Assembly (NCBI GenBank): GCA_032871835.1
Contig: CM065300.1
Coordinates: 70,505,192 to 70,569,191, forward strand
Direction: 5' to 3'
Source of the DNA: Dipteronia dyeriana
Taxonomy: Eukaryota; Streptophyta; Magnoliopsida; Sapindales; Sapindaceae
DNA length: 64,000 nucleotides
Notes under the pieces: generated by a model
What the model saw: the letters and a program-made list of their open reading frames with translations, nothing else
Database searches by the model: none
Told to the model about the DNA's origin: nothing
Shown here: piece by piece, positions 60,531 to 64,000 of the stretch
Numbering within the stretch: the first letter of the stretch is position 1
Layout: each line of letters opens with the position of its first letter
Made by a program: the position numbers and the translations under genes

Positions 60531-61230
60531 CTAAGCGAATACATCTTTGTACTCTCTAAGCAGATTGGTTAAGTCTTGCTTGACTTTTCCATCCAAGTTG
60601 TCCCCGATCTTGATTTTCCTATCCGGTTCGTCTTCTTCAAGTACTAATTCAACCAATTCTATTTTGTATTCATTCGAGCCCTCCCTTGGATCCAATTCGA
60701 ATGACAAGGATTCTTTACACTGATTTGGCTGCATTATGGTGCACACTTGTTCAGCATCATGCTTGTCTCTGTATACTGACAGGTTTGCTCTTCGAGCCAT
60801 CTCTTGGGATCCCTTGACTATCCCAACCCTTTGTTCTGTTGGGAACTTGATCATTAATGCATAAGTGGCCGTCACGGCCCTTGTTTTATTCAGGAATGGC
60901 CGGCCCAATAATGCATTTTACGGCCAATTATCCAAGTCAACTACCACGAAGTCGAGCAAGACAGTCCTCTGGCATGATGCCGTTGGTAGTTTTACCGTCC
61001 CGTGTGCCCTGACCTCTATCCCTCCAAACCCTCTTAATGGAGTATGGAAAGACTGTAAATCTTTTTGGTCTAGTCTTAGCTGGTCGTACACGGCCAAGCT
61101 TAAGATGTTTACTGAACTCCCATTATCTATTAAAATTCTCTGGACTTCCCTATGGCCAATCCGGGCACTTATAACCAAAGCGTCATTATCTCAAACATCG
61201 ATGCCATGAGAGTCTGCCTCTGTAAAGACT
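60531..61230 (-). pseudogene. E2 aspartic protease and linker
   Basis: VQRILIDNGSSVNILS (catalytic Asp in DNGS) and the hydrophobic VVVDLDNWP flap/end region at 60918-61178. A TAA then interrupts, and NALLGRP equivalents and the acidic linker follow at 60531-60908 in the same frame. The protease would cut the Gag-Pol polyprotein. Confidence 0.8.
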
Positions 61231-61412
61231 ATTGGGTCCCATCATTCCTTCACCCTTTTCGGGTCTGGCTCAACTGAGTTTACGTCGAAGTTATTCCTTG
61301 CTTCTATTGCTTCTCTGATTTTATGAGTTCGTTCTCGGTTGCTTCTCTCAGTAGAGGGTCCTCCAAAAATTGTATGTATTACTTGATTGGCTTCGGGGCC
61401 GGTTCTTTGATT

Positions 61413-63079
61413 TTAACCAGGGTTGTGATCAACCTTGACTTCTCTCTTAGTTTCTGATCTCTCATCTTTTTTCAAGATTACGTCCCGTAGGTGCCCTTCC
61501 CGAAAAAGAGTCTCTATGTAATCTCTGAGCTGGAAACACTTTGAAGTCCCATGCCCGGTTTCCTTGTGAAACCTGCAATACTTGGTTGTATCTCTCCGGG
61601 CGAACTGTAATTGTTGCCGCGTCTCTTGTACCATATTCTTCTCTTCCAAGATGGCTAAAATTTCTTCTTGTTTCTTTCGAAGAGGGGTGTAATTGGTATA
61701 TCTGCCTCGATATTTCTCTGTGGACCGCTCGGCGTTGAACCCATTACCCCTATCCTTGTTTTCTTCTTCTCGTTCCTTTTTAGCTTTCCTTTTTGATTCT
61801 GCCTCTTGGATTCATCATCCTTCTGTTCAGGCTTTCCCCCGTGCATATAGCTTCCTCCTGTAGCTAATTCTTCTTCTTCGGCCAGTGCGTATCCTCCTGC
61901 CATATCCATCATGTCAGCATACCTAGTCAGTCGTACTCTTCTCAAATCAAAGGATAGTCGTCCATTCTGTAAGTTATTGATGAATGCAGTGATTATGGCT
62001 TCATCGTTTGCACTGCCAATCTCTGATACCCCTTGGCCGAATCTCCGTAGATATTTCTTCAGTGACTCATCTTTCCCTTGTTTTATTTGAGCAAGGTGAG
62101 CCACTGACTTTTTCCTATGAACGTTACTCAGGAATTGCCTTGAGAAGCTCTTGCTTAGTTCACTGAAACTCTTGATACTTGCTGAAGGTAACCTTCGGAA
62201 CCACCTCGACCCCATGTCTCCTAGAGTTTGTGGGAAATTGAGACATAATAAGGGATCGCTGTAGGCATACTGGGCCATGGCTTTTTTATAGCGTCTTACG
62301 TGCTCTTTCGGGTCCGTGTCTTTCTTAAACTGCTCCACCTGCGGCATCGTAAACCTTTCTGGGAAAGGGGTCTGCAAGATTTCCTTGGTAAATGGGCTGT
62401 CTGAATCATCGTCAGATAAATCGTTATAGCCATAACGTCTGACCAACGCATACATCTGACACCTATTGTTCTCGACTTCCTGAGTTAGGCTCTGGATCAT
62501 GACATCTCTGTCCCGCACCGGGCTTCCTCGACGATTGAACCGTTGGGTAACTGTCATTCTTTCTGGCTTTTCACTTTGATGCCGAGATTCTCGCATGACT
62601 CCGTAATGAAGTTTGCGATGAGGTCGATCGCTATCTTCTGATGACTACCGATCCCTGTGCCGATCGTTTTTACGGTGTCTAGTGCGTACTGTTTGATTGT
62701 GGTCCAGCCTCTGGTGATGTCCCTCTTCAAGTGTTTCCTGTCCAGTCGGCTTGATTGGGGAAGAGTTCCTTTTGGTTTCTGGCATAGTTATTCCTGGCCC
62801 AACCACCACCGAACGGAGCCTTACGGGTGGAGAATTGGGAGTATGTGCCCCTGCAGCCAGTAAATCAATCCCTTCCCTTGCTGCGTCTGTAACCAATTGC
62901 TACAGGGCCTCTTGAAAACGCATCGTAAGATCTCTATTGGTTGGAGGAACTTGCTGGATCCCTGCCAGGTGTACAGGCTGGTTTTCTGTGTTTGCTGCAG
63001 GATCTTGTGACGTGTTGCCAACATGGAAATCGCCTGGTGATTTTTGGCCATTCCCTGAACTGCTTCTACTTTCTGCCAT
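61413..63079 (-). pseudogene. E2 gag with nucleocapsid knuckle
   Basis: The likely ATG is 63077-63079 (MAESRSSSGNGQKSPGDFHV). A TAG interrupts at about 62897 and another at about 62645; the capsid-like block is open 62596-61655 (EQFKKDTDPKEHVRRYKKAM, LLCLNFPQTLGDMGSRWFRR). After a frameshift near 61760 comes the knuckle CRFHKETGHGTSKC (61413-61649 block). Gag packages element RNA into virus-like particles. Confidence 0.85.
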
Positions 63080-63103
63080 TGCTTTTAACAAGTTTGGAGG
63101 TTC

Positions 63104-63123
63104 AACCCCTCCTTCTAGCGCCA
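63104..63123 (-). other. E2 primer-binding site
   Basis: In coding orientation TGGCGCTAGAAGGAGGGG begins two bases after the LTR end, identical over its first 17 bases to E1. The tRNA is not assigned. Confidence 0.6.
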
Positions 63124-63125
63124 AT

Positions 63126-64000
63126 TGTTGACGTCGATTTCTGGATTATGTCAGAAAAGCCAACAAGGATTGGATTTCGGCTATTGATTCAAAGAGAAAG
63201 AGATTCAGAGAGAGTAACGAAGACAAGTTTTACGTGGTAAAACTCCGATGACCGGAGAAACGTCCACGGGTGGTTGAAGGATCAACCAAGCCAAAATCCA
63301 CTATGAAAATATGATGTTTACAAGCTCTCGATCTCTCTTTTTTCTCTATATATTTGCTATGATTGCTATATGCTATATTGCCTATATATCTTTTGGAGCC
63401 AGATTATAGGTCTATTTATATGCTTATAGAACCCTAATCTGCTTTGTACAAGTAATACAAGATCTTTGTATTTAATTGTGATTCAGTTACTTGCTTGAGG
63501 TTGATTTGTCTTCTTTCCTGTTTCGGAGTCTCTTATGGAAATCGAGTGGGATTCTAGTAGTGCTGTTCAATTTGGACTTGTTTCCTTATAAGAATGTAGT
63601 CTTCGTAAAGTAATCAAGTTATTTCCTGATTGGGGACTCTTTTAACTTAATGTTCCATTTTATTTGGGATTCCTTCCTGATGGATATCTTCGCCTATTTA
63701 ATGACTTAATCCGTGTGAAATAAGCACCAAGTTCTTACTCGAGTCGTATTTTATTCCCAAGTAAGAGTAATACCTGATGGTCTCGAGTAGCGCCGTTTGA
63801 GCCCGAGTGGAAGCGTTGTTTAACCAGTCCCGAGTGTTGTTAACTGACCCCGAGTAGGTTTCATTCAAAATATGCTTACTCGGGCTTTCTTCTCTTTAAT
63901 GATGCCTCGTAGGATATTTCCTAAGTGCCTATTTGGGCGTCCACCTGGCTATTTTCTCCTTCCTGTCAATGACGTGTATGCTTGGTAAAATTCACATACG
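63126..64000 (-). repeat. E2 5' LTR (right), cut by window end
   Basis: Partner of 52082-52940. Contains the segment atgcttatagaaccctaat near 63420 that the left LTR has lost. The window ends at ...cacatacg, a few bases before the LTR terminus. Confidence 0.9.

Larger units (their letters stand above)
52082..64000 (-). mobile_element. E2: Tat-lineage Gypsy LTR retrotransposon, nearly complete
   Basis: LTRs at 52082-52940 and 63126-64000; the right one lacks only its last few bases because the window ends. Same layout as E1: minus-strand gag-pol, plus-strand spliced gene near the 3' LTR, tandem array between. The two LTRs differ at few positions, the left one having lost about 19 bases near 52378, so E2 inserted more recently than E1. 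The left target flank is atgtg; the right one is outside the window. Genes are better preserved than in E1 but still carry stops and frameshifts. Confidence 0.9.

Overview
The window is nuclear DNA from a flowering plant, most likely a eudicot. It is AT-rich, has spliced genes with GT-AG introns, and is dominated by plant transposable elements: Mutator-like elements carrying DUF1985/Ulp1 genes, Tat-lineage Gypsy retrotransposons, an endogenous caulimovirid fragment, and hAT and Harbinger-type MITEs. The species cannot be named from the sequence alone. I found no CRISPR array, rRNA or complete tRNA.

Layout. 1-5.2 kb: end of a Mutator-like element, with the transposase C-terminus on + and, convergent to it, a decayed DUF1985/Ulp1-protease gene on - whose first intron is filled by a 20-bp-scale minisatellite. 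5.8-7.7 kb: two hAT-like non-autonomous elements rich in GGGTT/AACCC. 7.9-12.2 kb: a 4.3 kb Mutator-like element with long TIRs and a 9-bp target duplication, an internally deleted transposase, palindromic minisatellites and a LINE tail. 12.4-14.0 kb: a tandem array of about 331-bp units. 14.8-17.9 kb: three MITE-like elements. 18.7-24.1 kb: the only intact host gene, a 14-exon gene on - for a 513-residue B55-type regulatory subunit of protein phosphatase 2A. 24.5-26.6 kb: foldback element, two MITEs, a SINE candidate. 27.5-39.4 kb: complete but decayed Tat Gypsy element (E1), inserted inside a MITE. 39.6-48.4 kb: MITEs and a second DUF1985/Ulp1 remnant split by an LTR-like insert. 48.6-51.3 kb: (TA)n tract followed by a truncated caulimovirid movement-protein region. 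51.3-64.0 kb: an LTR-like segment interrupted by a second, younger Tat element (E2), whose right LTR runs to within a few bases of the window end.

How parts work together. In E1 and E2 the gag-pol genes are on the - strand, so the right LTR is the 5' LTR (PBS next to it) and the left LTR the 3' LTR (polypurine tract next to it). Between the integrase end and the 3' LTR each element carries a second gene on the opposite (+) strand. That gene has a TATA-like box, three exons, two short introns and an AATAAA signal at matching places in both copies; it encodes a protein with a Transposase_28-like region followed by an acidic and then a coiled-coil part. Each element also has a tandem array between this gene and the integrase, with different periods (36 and 91 bp) built from one shared core. 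Comparing the copies shows which stops and frameshifts are private decay.

Only the PP2A B55 gene appears able to make a full-length protein. All transposon and viral genes in view carry stops, frameshifts or lost catalytic residues.
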